From contig NZ_CP010429.1 of the NCBI RefSeq assembly GCF_000974425.1, positions 1,302,001 through 1,366,000 of the forward strand: DNA of 64,000 bases, read 5' to 3'. The stretch comes from Spirosoma radiotolerans (GTDB taxonomy: Bacteria > Bacteroidota > Bacteroidia > Cytophagales > Spirosomataceae). Under the pieces are notes generated by a model. That model was not told the DNA's origin. It saw nothing but the letters and a program-made list of their open reading frames with translations, and did no database searches. The translations under genes and the position numbers were made by a program. Shown piece by piece: positions 24,665 through 33,717 of this stretch (the stretch's first letter is position 1; each line of letters begins with the position of its first letter).

Positions 24665-26962
24665 TTACCGGTACGAGTAACTGTTCTTGTAGCCATTGTT
24701 GAAATGATACCCATGACCACTTCCAACGGCGTTCAGAATGATGCGCATGTTCTGGAAGCGCTGCTCACGGTGAAGCATGTCCAGAATTTTCAGGCTTTCT
24801 TTCGGCGTTACGCCATGACGGACGACAAACAGGGTGGCGTCGGAGTAAGGAGCAATGGCCTGTGCGTCGGTAACGATACCAATTGGGGGGGCGTCAATGA
24901 TCACATAGCGGAACTTCTCGCGCAATTCACCGATCAACTGTTTCAGGTTAGGCCCACTCAGTAATTCCGAAGGATCTGGAGGAAGAGGTCCACTTGGAAT
25001 AATAAAGTAATTCGGGTAACCCGGAACGGGTTTCAGAATATCGGCTAACGTCGCTTCTCCGTTCAGATAGGTGCTGATCCCAACTGAATTGTCGATGTCG
25101 AACAGTTGGTGCAGGCGAGGTAACCGCATATCCATTTCCAGAATGACGGTTGGCTGTTTGAGCAAAGCCATGCTCGCGCCCAGGTTCATCGAAATAAAGG
25201 ACTTGCCCTCGCCACTGATGCTGGACGTAAATAAGAGCACTTGGCTATCGTCCATCTCACCTTTGCCAATGTACAGGTTGGTGCGGATGGTCCGGATCTG
25301 TTCGGCAATCACGGAGCGGTTGTTGGGCCCAACGATCAGCACATCGCGCTGCCGCTTGCTCATGATCTCACCCAGAATAGGCACCTGCGTAACGTCTTCG
25401 ACATCGCCCCGGCGGGATACTTTGGTGTTCAGAGCGCCCTTGCCCGCAATCGCGGCTGTAGGCAGTAACAGACCGACCAGTCCGAAGAGGGCGTAGATAA
25501 CAATGCCTACTGGCTTCACAGGACTGAGGCTACTTTTCGCTGCGTCGATTGTCCGGCTGTCCGAAATGGCAGCCGCAAAGGTAACGGCCATCTCTTCGCG
25601 CTTCTGGAGGAGGTAGGTATACAGGTTGTTTTTGATCGTCTGCTGGCGGGTGATGTCCATCAGTGCACGTTCCTGTTTAGGGACGGTTTTGATCACATTT
25701 TCCAGTTTTTCGTTCTTCGCCACATACTGTTCCTTCGAACTGGTCAGCATGGACTTCATGGTCCGAATGTTCTGGTCGATGTTATGCTTGGTGTTTTTGA
25801 TCTGGTTATCCAGCGATTGCAGTCTTGGGTTTTCATCCCCGCTAGTCTGCCGGATTTCGTCGCGTTGCAGTTCGAGCTGCGAAAGCTTGTCAATTTGATT
25901 CAACAGAACCGGATCACTGATGCCAACCGTGGCTGGTGTGCTACCACGCTTGTCTGATTGGGTGCTGATGAAGTTTTCCAGATCGTTGAGCACCGCCAGT
26001 TGGATGTTCACTTGGTTGAGCTGAGCGTCGTTCTGTTGGGTTGTTTGCAGAAACGATTGCGCCTGAGCACTCAGATCGGTGATACCCATGGTCGATTTGT
26101 ATTGCTCCACATTGCGTTCGACCGAAGACAGTTCGCCCGATACCATACGAAGCCGGTTTTCAACGAATCGGAGGGTATTGGATGCTACCTTGTTTTTGTC
26201 GGCAATAGCGGCCTGGTTGTATTCATTGATCAGGCTATTCAGCACGGCCTCACCCTTTTCAGGAACGGCGTCTTCGAGCGTAAGGTGAATGACAGTCGAA
26301 GTTTTGCTGGTTGGCTCGGTTTTTAACTTATCCAGATACATGCCAACGGCAGCCGCCTGGGGCATCACCTGAACGGTTATAGGCTCGCTCTTGCTACTAA
26401 CGTCTTTCCGGGTCAGCACACGAAGCTGGCCGTAGGGCGTCTTCAGGCGCTGGTTAAGCGGATATGTCTTATCGTTAATTCGTACCGTTTCTGCATTCAC
26501 GAACGAAAGAGCCAGCGGAGTCTTGTACAGACTTGGATCTGCTTCTTCAACCAGCAGCCAGACGGGTGAATCGGCGTAGATTTCCCGTTTCCCGAATTTC
26601 GTTTTCCGGAAATACTGACTGTCCAGGTGCAGGTTCGTCACGACCCGGTCCATCAGAGTGGACGAATGCAGCACTTCGAGTTCGTTTTCGACCACCTTTT
26701 TAGGCGAGTATACCTCCAGTTCTTTCAGAGGGTTATCCTGACCACTTCCTCTCTTTTCATCCTGCAGCAAGAGGCTGGCCTGAATCTTGTAAATCGGTTG
26801 TTTGTACAGTAGGTATACGTAGGCGCCAGCCAGGGCTAAACCTACCGATAAAACAAACCAGGGCCAGTAGCGGAGGTATGGCAGTATATGTGTCCTGAGC
26901 ACCGAACTGCCGGAATCGACAACTTGGTAGGGAACATATGATTGAGATGACCGTGAATTCAT
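24665..26962 (-). CDS. wzc: Wzc-like polysaccharide co-polymerase and tyrosine autokinase
   Basis: This 765-residue inner-membrane protein has a Wzz-type chain-length domain with membrane segments near residues 33-52 and 500-520 and a long coiled-coil-rich periplasmic region between. The cytoplasmic BY-kinase domain follows, with Walker A SSISGEGKSF, Walker A' VILEMDMR and Walker B YVIIDAPPIG. The last 16 residues form a Tyr cluster (Y in GYHF, GYK and SYSY), the usual autophosphorylation site. It controls chain length and, with the outer-membrane export lipoprotein just upstream, drives secretion. A 40-base gap separates it from that gene. Clear Bacteroidota/Proteobacteria-type Wzc. Confidence 0.92.
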   Translation of the reverse strand: MNSRSSQSYVPYQVVDSGSSVLRTHILPYLRYWPWFVLSVGLALAGAYVYLLYKQPIYKIQASLLLQDEKRGSGQDNPLKELEVYSPKKVVENELEVLHSSTLMDRVVTNLHLDSQYFRKTKFGKREIYADSPVWLLVEEADPSLYKTPLALSFVNAETVRINDKTYPLNQRLKTPYGQLRVLTRKDVSSKSEPITVQVMPQAAAVGMYLDKLKTEPTSKTSTVIHLTLEDAVPEKGEAVLNSLINEYNQAAIADKNKVASNTLRFVENRLRMVSGELSSVERNVEQYKSTMGITDLSAQAQSFLQTTQQNDAQLNQVNIQLAVLNDLENFISTQSDKRGSTPATVGISDPVLLNQIDKLSQLELQRDEIRQTSGDENPRLQSLDNQIKNTKHNIDQNIRTMKSMLTSSKEQYVAKNEKLENVIKTVPKQERALMDITRQQTIKNNLYTYLLQKREEMAVTFAAAISDSRTIDAAKSSLSPVKPVGIVIYALFGLVGLLLPTAAIAGKGALNTKVSRRGDVEDVTQVPILGEIMSKRQRDVLIVGPNNRSVIAEQIRTIRTNLYIGKGEMDDSQVLLFTSSISGEGKSFISMNLGASMALLKQPTVILEMDMRLPRLHQLFDIDNSVGISTYLNGEATLADILKPVPGYPNYFIIPSGPLPPDPSELLSGPNLKQLIGELREKFRYVIIDAPPIGIVTDAQAIAPYSDATLFVVRHGVTPKESLKILDMLHREQRFQNMRIILNAVGSGHGYHFNNGYKNSYSYR

Positions 26963-27002
26963 AAATAAAGAAAATTACGTTGAGAGTTGTGAGTAATTTT
27001 GG

Positions 27003-27806
27003 TTAACGCCGGGTTGCGATAATGGCTATCAGAGACAGAATACCGGTGACTACGGGGGTGAGTTGGTAGGCTCTGTCAACGCTGGTTACGCGGGCTTTTC
27101 CTGGTTCTATGTAAACGACATCGTTAGGATGAAGCGAGTAGTAAGGCGAGCGAAAGGCATCCCGTCGAGTAAGGTCAAGACGGGCGAAAACACGTTTTGT
27201 CCCCTCTTCCCGAATGACAAGAACATTGTCACGGCGGCCGTAAATTGTCAGGTCACCAGCCAATCCTAAGGCCTCCGGTAAGGTTATCTGTTCATTTGGA
27301 ATGGTAAATAAGGCCGGGCGGCTTACCTCACCGAGCACCGAAATTCTGAAATTCAGGTTTCGAACATTAACGGTTGGTTCTTTCAGATAACTTTTGAGCT
27401 TACTGGTAATGAGTTCACTTGCTTTGGTATTGGTCAGACCTACCACGCTCAACTGGCCAATAAGCGGCAGTTTGATGGTACCATCGTCGGCTACAGCATA
27501 CCCTACCGTGCGGGCCAGTGGGTTAGCGATGGCGGTTACAGCGGTGGCCTCGGCCATAGAAACAGGGTTAAAATACGCTGATGCTTCGGCGTTGAGGCTA
27601 CTCACCTGAACCGATAAGATATCGCCTTTTTTTATAGTTGGAATAAAGGGTTCAGCTATATTGACAGTATCATCAGTTGTGGTGGCCCCCTGAAAATAAA
27701 CCAGCTTTTTGGCCGATGTACAGCCTTCCAGTGATACTACAGACAGGGTAATGGCCAATATGCTTATCCAATGGGTTAGGTGTGGTGTTATGCTCTTTTT
27801 GCTCAT
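27003..27806 (-). CDS. Outer-membrane polysaccharide export lipoprotein (Wza-like)
   Basis: This 267-residue protein has a lipoprotein signal with the lipobox VSLEGC and Cys29 as the acylated residue. A Poly_export (PES) domain follows (about residues 45-150, GDILSVQVSSLNAEASAYFNP). An SLBB-like segment comes next (about 155-240), and a hydrophobic C-terminal helix (LTPVVTGILSLIAIIA) can cross the outer membrane as in Wza. The shortness relative to E. coli Wza (about 380) is usual in Bacteroidota. It is the first gene of the polysaccharide run and leads into wzc. A promoter should lie in the gap to the right, but I do not see a convincing consensus. Confidence 0.88.
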   Translation of the reverse strand: MSKKSITPHLTHWISILAITLSVVSLEGCTSAKKLVYFQGATTTDDTVNIAEPFIPTIKKGDILSVQVSSLNAEASAYFNPVSMAEATAVTAIANPLARTVGYAVADDGTIKLPLIGQLSVVGLTNTKASELITSKLKSYLKEPTVNVRNLNFRISVLGEVSRPALFTIPNEQITLPEALGLAGDLTIYGRRDNVLVIREEGTKRVFARLDLTRRDAFRSPYYSLHPNDVVYIEPGKARVTSVDRAYQLTPVVTGILSLIAIIATRR

Positions 27807-28590
27807 TCGTGCGTATGGCTTGGTAATCCTAATTAGTATAGTGAATAGGTTTAACCTAATTTGACAATCAATACTCGTTCGTACGTCCTTTTTGCGGTAC
27901 TATACTTTTGGTAAGTTAATTTGACTGATAATCAGATTAATTGTGTTCTACAGTTTTATACCAAAAGAGGCCTGTAGCGTGTACTGTTGAAGTACTAAGA
28001 AGATGGGTGCACGGTGGAGCACATAGCGGATGAACTTAACGATCGTCCGTTGTACTATTATAACTCGAAAGTAGAATGTTGATTTATGAAGACAAAGGAT
28101 TTCTCAATTCACTACCTTCTTTGGCTTGTAAACAAATTCTTTGTATTGGTTATTGTTTTGGCTTTTGTAGTAACAAATTAGACTGGTTGTAACGTCTAGA
28201 GTAATAAAAATATGGGATTCATATCATGTATTCTATAAAGCAATCAAGTAATACCTGTTAAGAAATTAACTTCTTATTTTGCCTGTTTATAGGGATAGTT
28301 ATATCATTGATAGGAATAGTTAAAAATAAACTCTAGCGCTTTATAAATACGGATTTGTATTATTACCAGATGACGCATGTGTTACTTTTTACATAAGTAA
28401 GGTTGACTCAATCTATCCCCGGTAGCATACTTCACTCAATCGTCAATCAGACGTGTTTCAGCAGCTAAATGCAAACTGCCCGTCAGCAACAGAATACCGA
28501 CGGGCAGGACAAGAAAAGAATGTTTAGCACGATACCTAGTCAGAAATAACCAGATATACAGCCATTGAAACGGTTGCCGTAAGCTGCTTT
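27807..28590. other. Intergenic region upstream of the polysaccharide operon
   Basis: There are 784 bases of AT-rich DNA between the export lipoprotein start and the end of a beta-helix lipoprotein gene. A TACTTTTG box in plus orientation lies near 27902, but no rightward gene follows. On the leftward strand no clear TTTG/TAnnTTTG pair was found, although the operon promoter must be here. The hairpin at 28476-28507 is described separately. No RNA gene was recognised. Confidence 0.5.
28476..28507 (-). terminator. Hairpin after beta-helix lipoprotein gene
   Basis: The arms 28476-28484 and 28499-28507 pair over 9 GC-rich bases around a 14-base loop, about 84 bases beyond the stop of the leftward gene at 28591. 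The T-run on that strand is short, so termination strength is uncertain. Confidence 0.5.
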
Positions 28591-30057
28591 TTAAGGGATC
28601 GGATTGCCGGCCCCGTCGTAGTTCATAGACGCCTTGCAACTAGCGCCCAGCACAGCGTCATAGGGCTTTCCGCCCACTCCCTGGATCAGTTTGTTACCCG
28701 TCAGGACATTGTTTGTTGCTTTGCTGCCGTACGCCAGAAATGTAGCCTGATTGACCGCGTTCGTTTTGTTCGAAATGGTATTGTTGGCGAACGTGTTATT
28801 GGGAGAGTTGTCACAAATGATGGCTTTGGTAGCTGAGCTCTCGATTACGTTGTCGGTAAAGGTGCCGCCCGCCGTCGAAGAGAACAACTCGATCATTCCC
28901 GTCATTTTGAGTACGTTCTTGGTGAACTGAACGGTTCCTCCATTGAAGAGCTGAATGCCTCCTGTGCACAGGCCAACTGTCGAGTTGCCACTGATAACCA
29001 TGCCGCCCACGATCGAACCATTACCGCCACCGTCGTTGGACCCTTCGAGGAATTTATCGAATACACCTTCAAATTTGTTATTCGTGATCGTCACATGCTG
29101 AGCCGCCCCAGCTATTTCGATCCCAAACAGGCTACAGTTTTTTATGTAGTTGTTATCCACCGTAAGCTGATCCAGCGGCCCGGACAACGAGATGCCGAAG
29201 TGACAATTGTAGAACGTATTGCCACTCACAACGATGTTTTTTCCCGCGTAAACATTGAAGTTGTCATGATTGAAAATCTCACAAGCCATACGTTTGGCCT
29301 GTACGGTGTTATTGCGAACGATGATATTCGAGGCCGTTCGTCCGGCCTGAATTTTTAGCGTAAGCCAGTTGGTGCTGTCCTTGGCTGCGCTGTCATCTCC
29401 GTTACAGTTCTGGATCGTTAGGTTCGACACGGATGGGCCATCAATCGAAATGGTACCATAGTTGCCAACCTCCTGCGAGGATACCACCCAGCTTAAGCCA
29501 TCAATCATCACATTATCCAACGACGCATTAGGATCTGTTGCGCTGACAAGTGCTCCCAAAGAAACATGGGATTTGGGTAGCCGGATAATTGCTTTGCCAG
29601 GATTAGCCCGTAAGGTCAAATTACTTCTCAGGTTCGCATTGGTGATCTGAGTGTAGGTGCCATCTGGAATAGTAATGTCATCGGTAGCGGTTATAGCTAC
29701 CTGCAACTCAGGGCCGATGTCATCGTCGGATTCCGTTATGCCGAACCAATACCCGTTGGCTGATCCAGTGAACTCCCGTTTGTATCGATAGCCTTTAATC
29801 GTGACCAGCGTGATGCCCATATTGTCGGTACTGGTATGGTCGGTCTGGTCCAGTTTGAACACGCCCTCTTTGCCCGCGTCCGTGATCCGGATGCGCGTAG
29901 GAACCGAACTCGCCGTGAAGGCTCTGACCTGAGCAATCGATAGCGCATCTTCGCGTTCAACGAAGACATCCGGTTCCGGATCGGATGGTTTGCAATAGGC
30001 CAGGACGGTGAACGAAGCGACCAGCATCATGGATTTAAAAATGCCTGAATATGTCAT
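28591..30057 (-). CDS. Beta-helix lipoprotein, chondroitinase-B/PL6-like (paralogue 1)
   Basis: This 488-residue lipoprotein has a lipobox LAYC with Cys22 as the acylated residue. An N-terminal region follows (about 40-130, with GITLVTIKGYRYKREF and YWFGITESDDDIGPELQ). The typical opener ITIPDGTYTQITNANLRSN and RANPGKAIIRL come next, then many rungs such as IVVSGNTFYNCHFGISLSG with Asn at regular positions. The fold is a right-handed parallel beta-helix, like PL6 alginate lyase and chondroitinase B. No catalytic Lys/Arg pair can be assigned. The paralogue is at 33718-35208. A role in cutting or binding the neighbouring exopolysaccharide is possible by position. The upstream terminator (30089-30120) implies its own promoter. 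Confidence 0.85.
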   Translation of the reverse strand: MTYSGIFKSMMLVASFTVLAYCKPSDPEPDVFVEREDALSIAQVRAFTASSVPTRIRITDAGKEGVFKLDQTDHTSTDNMGITLVTIKGYRYKREFTGSANGYWFGITESDDDIGPELQVAITATDDITIPDGTYTQITNANLRSNLTLRANPGKAIIRLPKSHVSLGALVSATDPNASLDNVMIDGLSWVVSSQEVGNYGTISIDGPSVSNLTIQNCNGDDSAAKDSTNWLTLKIQAGRTASNIIVRNNTVQAKRMACEIFNHDNFNVYAGKNIVVSGNTFYNCHFGISLSGPLDQLTVDNNYIKNCSLFGIEIAGAAQHVTITNNKFEGVFDKFLEGSNDGGGNGSIVGGMVISGNSTVGLCTGGIQLFNGGTVQFTKNVLKMTGMIELFSSTAGGTFTDNVIESSATKAIICDNSPNNTFANNTISNKTNAVNQATFLAYGSKATNNVLTGNKLIQGVGGKPYDAVLGASCKASMNYDGAGNPIP

Positions 30058-30088
30058 TACGATGAGCGATCTAAAAATAAATAGGGGT

Positions 30089-30120
30089 AAAAAAACGCCC
30101 CGCTAAACACTAACGGGGCG
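30089..30120 (-). terminator. Rho-independent terminator after glycosyltransferase gene
   Basis: The GC-rich arms 30096-30102 and 30114-30120 form a 7-bp stem. On the minus strand the stem is followed by a run of seven T (30089-30095). It lies 13 bases after the stop of the leftward GT2 gene, which it terminates. Confidence 0.8.
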
Positions 30121-30132
30121 GGTAGAACAGGG

Positions 30133-31029
30133 TTAACGCATGCCAGCAAGCGTTTTTAGTCGGTTAAAAATCCGAATTGGAACGCTGTATCGGCGAAGCG
30201 TCTGTTGCTGGTAGTACTCCGTAGACTGAACGATTCTGGGAAGCGTAAAGACTCGTTGCGTCCCATCATCCAACTGGGTTTTGTAGCGGTTGTAAATATT
30301 GGTGTGGGTAGCCTCTTCGCCAAAACCGATATTTTCAACTTTCGAAATAGTTGGATAAACGGTTAAGCCGTTGTTTTTGAAGCGGTTAAAGCAGAAGCGG
30401 ATATCCCACGCATCGGCCCGCCCTTCCATCTGATCGCGGAGCATACCCAGTAGGTCGGAGCCACCCTGCATGAACAATCGCTGTTCGGCTTTGTCTTGCG
30501 TAAAAGCCGGGTAGTCGGCCATATCCCAATCGATCGACTGCCAGCGGTCGGCCCAGGTAGCCCATCCCCAGGGACTATGCCGGGGAATAAAGTAAGCATC
30601 CGATTCATGATTTGCTGGTTTCTGAAATGGAAATGTGTACCCCGCGACGGAATAAACCCGCTTGTTCTGGGCATACTGACGTAAGCCCTGATTCATGAAG
30701 TCCAGAAAATTAGGCGACGTTACCAAATCATCCTCGACAATGATAGCCGTGGGGTGGTTGGCCAGCACCTGAGAGATACCTCGGATAACCGAATTAGCAC
30801 AGCCGATGTTAGTCTCCGCGTAGTCCCGATGGATGGTTTTAAAGCCTGAAATGGCATCCAGCAGGTGACGAACCTCTGCTACTTTGGGGGCATCCGCCGG
30901 GCGCTTTGGCGCATCGGCAAAAATGTACAGATCACTTTCCGAAGCTAAATAATTGGCTTCAAGAGCTTGGATGGTTGCCTTTAATTCATGGGGACGCTTG
31001 TAGGCAAATAGAATTACCGGTGCATTCAT
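30133..31029 (-). CDS. GT2-like glycosyltransferase
   Basis: This 298-residue GT-A-type protein has PVILFAYKRPHELKATIQAL at the N-terminus, VEDDLVTS as the metal-binding DXD-like motif and HSPWGWATWADRW in the middle, the block seen in a group of bacterial transferases related to GNT-I. There is no signal peptide or membrane segment. It stands apart from the main polysaccharide run and ends in its own terminator, so it is likely transcribed separately. It may decorate the same polymer or another glycan; which one cannot be said. The start at 31029 is the only ATG consistent with the N-terminal beta strand. Confidence 0.8.
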   Translation of the reverse strand: MNAPVILFAYKRPHELKATIQALEANYLASESDLYIFADAPKRPADAPKVAEVRHLLDAISGFKTIHRDYAETNIGCANSVIRGISQVLANHPTAIIVEDDLVTSPNFLDFMNQGLRQYAQNKRVYSVAGYTFPFQKPANHESDAYFIPRHSPWGWATWADRWQSIDWDMADYPAFTQDKAEQRLFMQGGSDLLGMLRDQMEGRADAWDIRFCFNRFKNNGLTVYPTISKVENIGFGEEATHTNIYNRYKTQLDDGTQRVFTLPRIVQSTEYYQQQTLRRYSVPIRIFNRLKTLAGMR

Positions 31030-31777
31030 ATAATAAACGGTTGAGTAAACTAAGTTTTTGTTGGCGTAACTAAGCCAGTTCGTTGCGAGTGTGCTGGGTG
31101 AATTAAGGACCTGTTCGTACGTTGGTGATGCTGCCTATTAGAAAATAATATGCTTATGTAGCGAGTAAGTACTTGTATCGGGCCGATCAATCGCTACGTG
31201 GCGATATGCCCAAACGTGACGAGTTGACGCGTAATCACCTGATCGATCCAGCGACATCGTCCCGCTATACTAGCTGGGCTTCGACATCAAGGTAGGTGTT
31301 GTTCAAGTAAGGTTAGGAACTGGTAGCTTGCCCAGTTTATGAGAAGTAACGGTCGGAAAGCGATGCGCCTGTTGAGGCCGCCTACCGTTATATCTACTAT
31401 AAAACTAAAGGGGGAGTTTGCTTAATCAAAAAGCAGAAGCTGATATGAGAAGTAGCAATATTAAACTAAACTGCCAGCTGTATGAACGTATTCGGTTGTA
31501 TGATGATACCTTATTTATATATAGTTGAATACGGTAACATTTATATAGAATGACCTTGGTTAGAAATGTAATTATTCTCAGTTATACCAGCTAAGAAATT
31601 AACTCGATTATCTGTACAATAAGTGCTTTATTTCTGAGATGAGTGCTTAATTTCGTATAGAAATTCAGGAACGCAATTATGGATAATATGTGAACGAATA
31701 TTCCACAGAAAAAGCCATAATGAACCAGGCTACGAGGTAGCACCTGACTTCTGGAATGGAAATGAACCTAATTTACC
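31030..31777. other. Gene-poor gap with possible decayed coding remnants
   Basis: There are 748 bases between two leftward genes. Around 31200-31290 an ATG-started frame of about 29 codons (MPKRDELTRNHL...) and around 31350-31440 a frame of about 33 codons (SESDAPVEAAYRYIYYKTKG) look protein-like, but both stop quickly. This suggests a gene broken by frameshifts, with no recognisable family. The rest is AT-rich and unremarkable. Confidence 0.35.
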
Positions 31778-32125
31778 TTACACCTCTTCAGAAGGCGATT
31801 GATGTTCGTTTGTTAGCGAAAGCTGGGTAGCCGTATACTCCAGACGGTCTCGCGAAACAGGGATGCGCGTGTTATCGGCTAATCGTATCCAGCCGGACCG
31901 GCCTTTTTTTTGACTGAACTCCTGAACGTAAGAAGGATTGATGATGGCCGAGCGATGAACCCGAACAAAGTCCAGATTTTTTTCAAACCAATGAAGCGAT
32001 TGGGTAATTAATTTAATGGAACCGTCCTGAAAATGAACTCGAGTATAGTTAGCATCTCCTTCCAGCCACGTAATGGATTGAACCAAAACCGCCGGCGAGT
32101 GGCCGACTAGTTGAATAGTTTTCAT
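31778..32125 (-). CDS. Free-standing LytTR DNA-binding protein
   Basis: This 115-residue protein is a LytTR domain alone: ITWLEGDANYTRVHFQDGS, FVRVHRSAIINPSYVQEF and IPVSRDRLEYT are the three characteristic blocks. There is no receiver or membrane part, so regulation must come from partners or its own level. LytTR proteins bind paired 9-bp direct repeats, usually upstream of extracellular-matrix genes. It is divergent from the membrane-anchored unknown gene at 32390 across a 264-base gap, and one of the two may control the other. A role for the nearby polysaccharide genes is a guess from position. Confidence 0.85.
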   Translation of the reverse strand: MKTIQLVGHSPAVLVQSITWLEGDANYTRVHFQDGSIKLITQSLHWFEKNLDFVRVHRSAIINPSYVQEFSQKKGRSGWIRLADNTRIPVSRDRLEYTATQLSLTNEHQSPSEEV

Positions 32126-32389
32126 AGAGAGTTTGTTGAGTTGGTTTTATATACGTAGTGCCTTTACGTTCGGTTTTCAAACAAATCGCAAGAACCGTTC
32201 AGAACACCACTACCTACTCGTCTGATTCTAAGCCGGAATTTTACTCATTTCAAGCCAGTTTATTCATGTGTTTACCGAGGAATTTACTATTCGGTACACA
32301 AAGTTAAGCTGTCGTTCCAGACCTGAATTGTCGGGTACACATCGGGCCGTTAGTGCCGTAAGAGCCTCTTTAATCCATAGAACTTACAT

Positions 32390-33586
32390 ATGCCTATTAA
32401 ACAGTCTGTTCAGGCGCGCATTCGAGCCGAAGACTTCCACGATAAGGCGTTTAGCTTCACGGTAGAGTCGGTAGTAGAAGACCTACCCGCAAGCCATAGA
32501 GATCTGGTCGTGACGGTATCGGATGGGTATTATATGACCACTTCGTTAACCAGCCAACCTCGTAGGGAGCAAGCCTTTGAACACATACAACAACTTAATC
32601 GGCAATGGGTTGCCAGCGGTACCGTTACCTTAGCGTATGTCGGGAATTACCCTAAAAATGGTGTACTAACAATCCAGAATTCAGCGGCAGAAACGGTCGT
32701 TTTACCAATTGAGGTAACAACCGCGCTGACCAGAAACCCCCAACTGACGATCAGTGAGTCCGAACTTTCGTTTACACAGACAGCGGGCGATAAACCCGCC
32801 TATCTGTTGTTGACGATTACGCAGCCACTCGTCGATACGCCCGTTACGCTTACAACCGATGCGCCAGGATATTTTCAACTGGCCAGCGATAGTCGCCCGT
32901 ATTTTGGTTCCGCCTTAACGGTGGTGTCACCCGCCCCGAAGTTTCATGTGCATATTCGCTATGCTGCCAGTAAGCCAGGCTTGCATAAGGGACAATTGAC
33001 GATTCAGACGCCTTATGATTCCCAGACGGTTGCACTTCAGGGTAGGCGGACAGGATGGCTGTCCAGGAAATCCGGGCTGACGGCATCCCTTAGCCAGCCG
33101 ACACTGGAATCGTCTAACCCCGCCCGTCGGACCGGGAACTGGGTTGCCCTGGCGATACTCGTCGGTATAAGTGGGTTAGGGTATGCGGGCTACACCCACA
33201 AATGTCAGCTTTTTCCGAGTCTTTGTCAGGATACAACCCCAAAGACAACGCTGGTGAAAAACCCGTTGCCGTATGAATCAACAGCTTCCGGAAGCTTACC
33301 AGACAGTGGAACCAAAGCCGTTTATCATCCCGAAAGGGCGCAAAAAAATTTAACGCAGGTAATTGATTCGTTATCCCGGTTGCAGCACTCGTTTCCGGTT
33401 GATAAACCGGGTACAGAGCAGGCAACTGTCTCGTCGGAAGAGCCGACTGTCTCTACGCGCACGAATGTGCGTCGTCGGGAAGCTGGCAAAAAAGCTGCTG
33501 GTCAGACAGTAGAACGTACCCAGCCAAAGCCTACGTCTGCAAATGAAGAAAGTGAACTGGAAAAAGCGCTCAACAAGCCGCTCTGA
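32390..33586 (+). CDS. Single-pass membrane protein with beta-sandwich-like N-terminus
   Basis: This 398-residue protein has no signal peptide. The first 245 residues are rich in beta strands and Thr/Val, with two Ig-like stretches (about 10-110 and 118-220), an arrangement that recalls MSP or BACON-like sandwich domains. One hydrophobic helix lies at about 251-268, preceded by an Arg pair, and the tail of 130 residues is Pro/Lys/Glu rich and disordered. By the positive-inside rule the N-terminal domains would be cytoplasmic, which is unusual for such folds. I do not recognise a family. It is divergent from the LytTR gene. The composition is normal and the call of a real gene is firm. Confidence 0.75.
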   Translation: MPIKQSVQARIRAEDFHDKAFSFTVESVVEDLPASHRDLVVTVSDGYYMTTSLTSQPRREQAFEHIQQLNRQWVASGTVTLAYVGNYPKNGVLTIQNSAAETVVLPIEVTTALTRNPQLTISESELSFTQTAGDKPAYLLLTITQPLVDTPVTLTTDAPGYFQLASDSRPYFGSALTVVSPAPKFHVHIRYAASKPGLHKGQLTIQTPYDSQTVALQGRRTGWLSRKSGLTASLSQPTLESSNPARRTGNWVALAILVGISGLGYAGYTHKCQLFPSLCQDTTPKTTLVKNPLPYESTASGSLPDSGTKAVYHPERAQKNLTQVIDSLSRLQHSFPVDKPGTEQATVSSEEPTVSTRTNVRRREAGKKAAGQTVERTQPKPTSANEESELEKALNKPL

Positions 33587-33610
33587 TCGTTAGGGTAGCT
33601 TAGATAAACA

Positions 33611-33648
33611 GCATCGGGTTGCCGCATTCGTAAGCAGCAACCCGATGC
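33611..33648. terminator. Perfect 12-bp hairpin between convergent genes
   Basis: The arms 33611-33622 and 33637-33648 are perfectly complementary around a 14-base loop. It lies 24 bases after the rightward gene's stop and 70 bases before the leftward gene's stop. No T-run is seen, so it may act as a bidirectional structural terminator. Confidence 0.55.
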
Positions 33649-33717
33649 CAGTTGTGTAATAGAGAAACAAAAGTTAACGAAAGGCTCGCAGGCTATTCTA
33701 GCCTAAATTATTGTAAC

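Noticed and set aside
27902-27909. TACTTTTG as a promoter of the polysaccharide operon
   Set aside because: It points rightward, away from the operon, and no gene follows in that direction.
28436-28639. 67-codon leftward frame overlapping the end of a beta-helix gene
   Set aside because: It starts inside the gene and runs through a terminator-like hairpin. The hydrophobic run is not enough to support a separate gene.
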